From the NCBI RefSeq assembly GCF_023734775.1, contig NZ_AP025732.1, forward strand, positions 4,160,501-4,224,500: a DNA stretch of 64,000 bases, read 5' to 3'. This stretch comes from Nostoc cf. commune SO-36 (GTDB lineage: Bacteria; Cyanobacteriota; Cyanobacteriia; Cyanobacteriales; Nostocaceae). The position numbers were made by a program, and so were the translations under genes. Below are positions 63,568 to 64,000 of this stretch, in pieces; position 1 is the stretch's first letter, and each line of letters begins with the position of its first letter. The notes beneath the pieces are model-generated. The model was not told the DNA's origin. It did not search any database and worked only from the letters and a program-made list of their open reading frames with translations.

Positions 63568-64000
63568 CTAAACCAGTAGATGACCTATACCGTGAGGGAA
63601 AAATAGCGCGTGGGCATCGCTCTCTACTAAATCTTGGGGATTTCCTTGTAAAATATCTAACTCTACTAAACCTTCAGCTATAACCATAGCAGCTAGCAGA
63701 TGAATATCTGCATACTCTACACCAGGCTGTATTTTGGCAATGCAAGCATCATGGGCTGCCAGCACAACATTATAAATATCTCTCTGGGTAGATGAAAACT
63801 TGCCAGAAACTGGCCATGTACGAGTAACATCACCTGCCCAACCCGTCTCAGTTTCAGCCCCAACATCGGCAAGCAGTAAATCGCCTGGTTGTAGCGGATG
63901 GTGATACTGCTCGTTATGCAAAACTTCACCGTGAACTGTGACAATACTGTTGTAAGAGGTAGTCATATTGTGGGCAATAATTACCCCTTCCATCGCTGCA
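63568..64000 (-). CDS. pepP: Xaa-Pro aminopeptidase (M24), middle part; N-terminus beyond window
   Basis: This is the central region of the same enzyme, with two metal-binding Asp residues in LLLADVGAETETGWAGDVTR and the His of FFPHGIGHLL. The frame is open to the window edge (…AAMEGVIIAHNMTTSYNSIV), so the ATG at 63993 is internal. The last residues TGLDV-like in the alternative frame show the one-base shift. Enzymes of this type have a dinuclear manganese centre and act in peptide turnover. Confidence 0.87.
   Translation of the reverse strand, partial: AAMEGVIIAHNMTTSYNSIVTVHGEVLHNEQYHHPLQPGDLLLADVGAETETGWAGDVTRTWPVSGKFSSTQRDIYNVVLAAHDACIAKIQPGVEYADIHLLAAMVIAEGLVELDILQGNPQDLVESDAHALFFPHGIGHLLV

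Noticed and set aside
1..64000. tRNA, rRNA, CRISPR arrays or a replication origin
   Set aside because: Reading for cloverleaf-type arms, rRNA signatures, regular repeat-spacer arrays and DnaA-box clusters gave nothing convincing.

Overview
The window looks like a chromosomal segment of a filamentous, heterocyst-type cyanobacterium close to Nostoc/Anabaena. The evidence is frequent GCGATCGC (HIP1) octamers, AT-rich intergenic DNA full of short tandem and palindromic repeats, a Pix-type phototaxis operon whose photoreceptor keeps the key residue numbers of Anabaena AnPixJ, an ebo cluster, a cyanobacterial sucrose-phosphate synthase and DUF3110. No rRNA, tRNA or CRISPR was found.

Layout. 1-2.5 kb: a partial coiled-coil protein, a small hypothetical protein, a cytochrome c6-like protein and an aldo/keto reductase. 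3.1-22.1 kb: three NRPS genes (C-A-T-TE, C-A-T, and TubC docking-C-A-N-methyltransferase-T). They are interrupted by a sucrose-phosphate synthase, an alpha/beta hydrolase, an 18-residue-repeat glycine-zipper protein and an IS66 transposase. 23.1-28.9 kb: a GT39-type membrane glycosyltransferase and a 1320-residue polytopic membrane protein. 28.9-29.8 kb: a wrecked DUF433/PIN-like toxin-antitoxin pair. 29.8-36.8 kb: a complete IS200/IS605 element, a non-autonomous derivative and a truncated tnpB, interleaved with a GT2 glycosyltransferase, a CtpA-type protease and a DUF218 protein. 36.8-42.8 kb: ebo genes, with eboD divergent from eboA-eboB-eboC-eboE. 43.2-52 kb: a sugar ABC permease, a giant TamB protein, a DUF3110 protein and murQ. 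53-63 kb: a chemotaxis-like operon (PatA-type regulator, CheY, CheW, cyanobacteriochrome MCP, four-helix-bundle protein, CheA-REC hybrid), probably for light-directed motility through type IV pili. 63.2-64 kb: the end of an M24 aminopeptidase.

Two themes run through the window. First, at least nine otherwise well-conserved genes carry one-base frameshifts, mostly in short homopolymers (NRPS1, spsA, NRPS3, ctpA, eboD, eboE, DUF3110, murQ, pepP). Read-level indel error is the simplest explanation; real decay, as in symbiotic Nostocales, is the alternative. Second, small palindromic elements have inserted repeatedly. One 132-bp element with clear terminal inverted repeats and a 9-bp target duplication splits the toxin gene. 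Related G-rich palindromes are read in frame inside TamB and the big membrane protein. A 30-bp repeat occurs both in frame inside that membrane protein and at the end of the antitoxin gene.

Functionally the NRPS genes could make a small N-methylated hydrophobic peptide (pocket readings: N-Me-Leu, Ile, and an aromatic-like residue). The ebo genes are linked in other bacteria to metabolite traffic to the periplasm. The Pix-like genes would sense red/green-type light. No entirely new system is proven; the repeat-domestication pattern, the broken toxin-antitoxin locus and the photoreceptor's atypical third GAF domain are the best leads.
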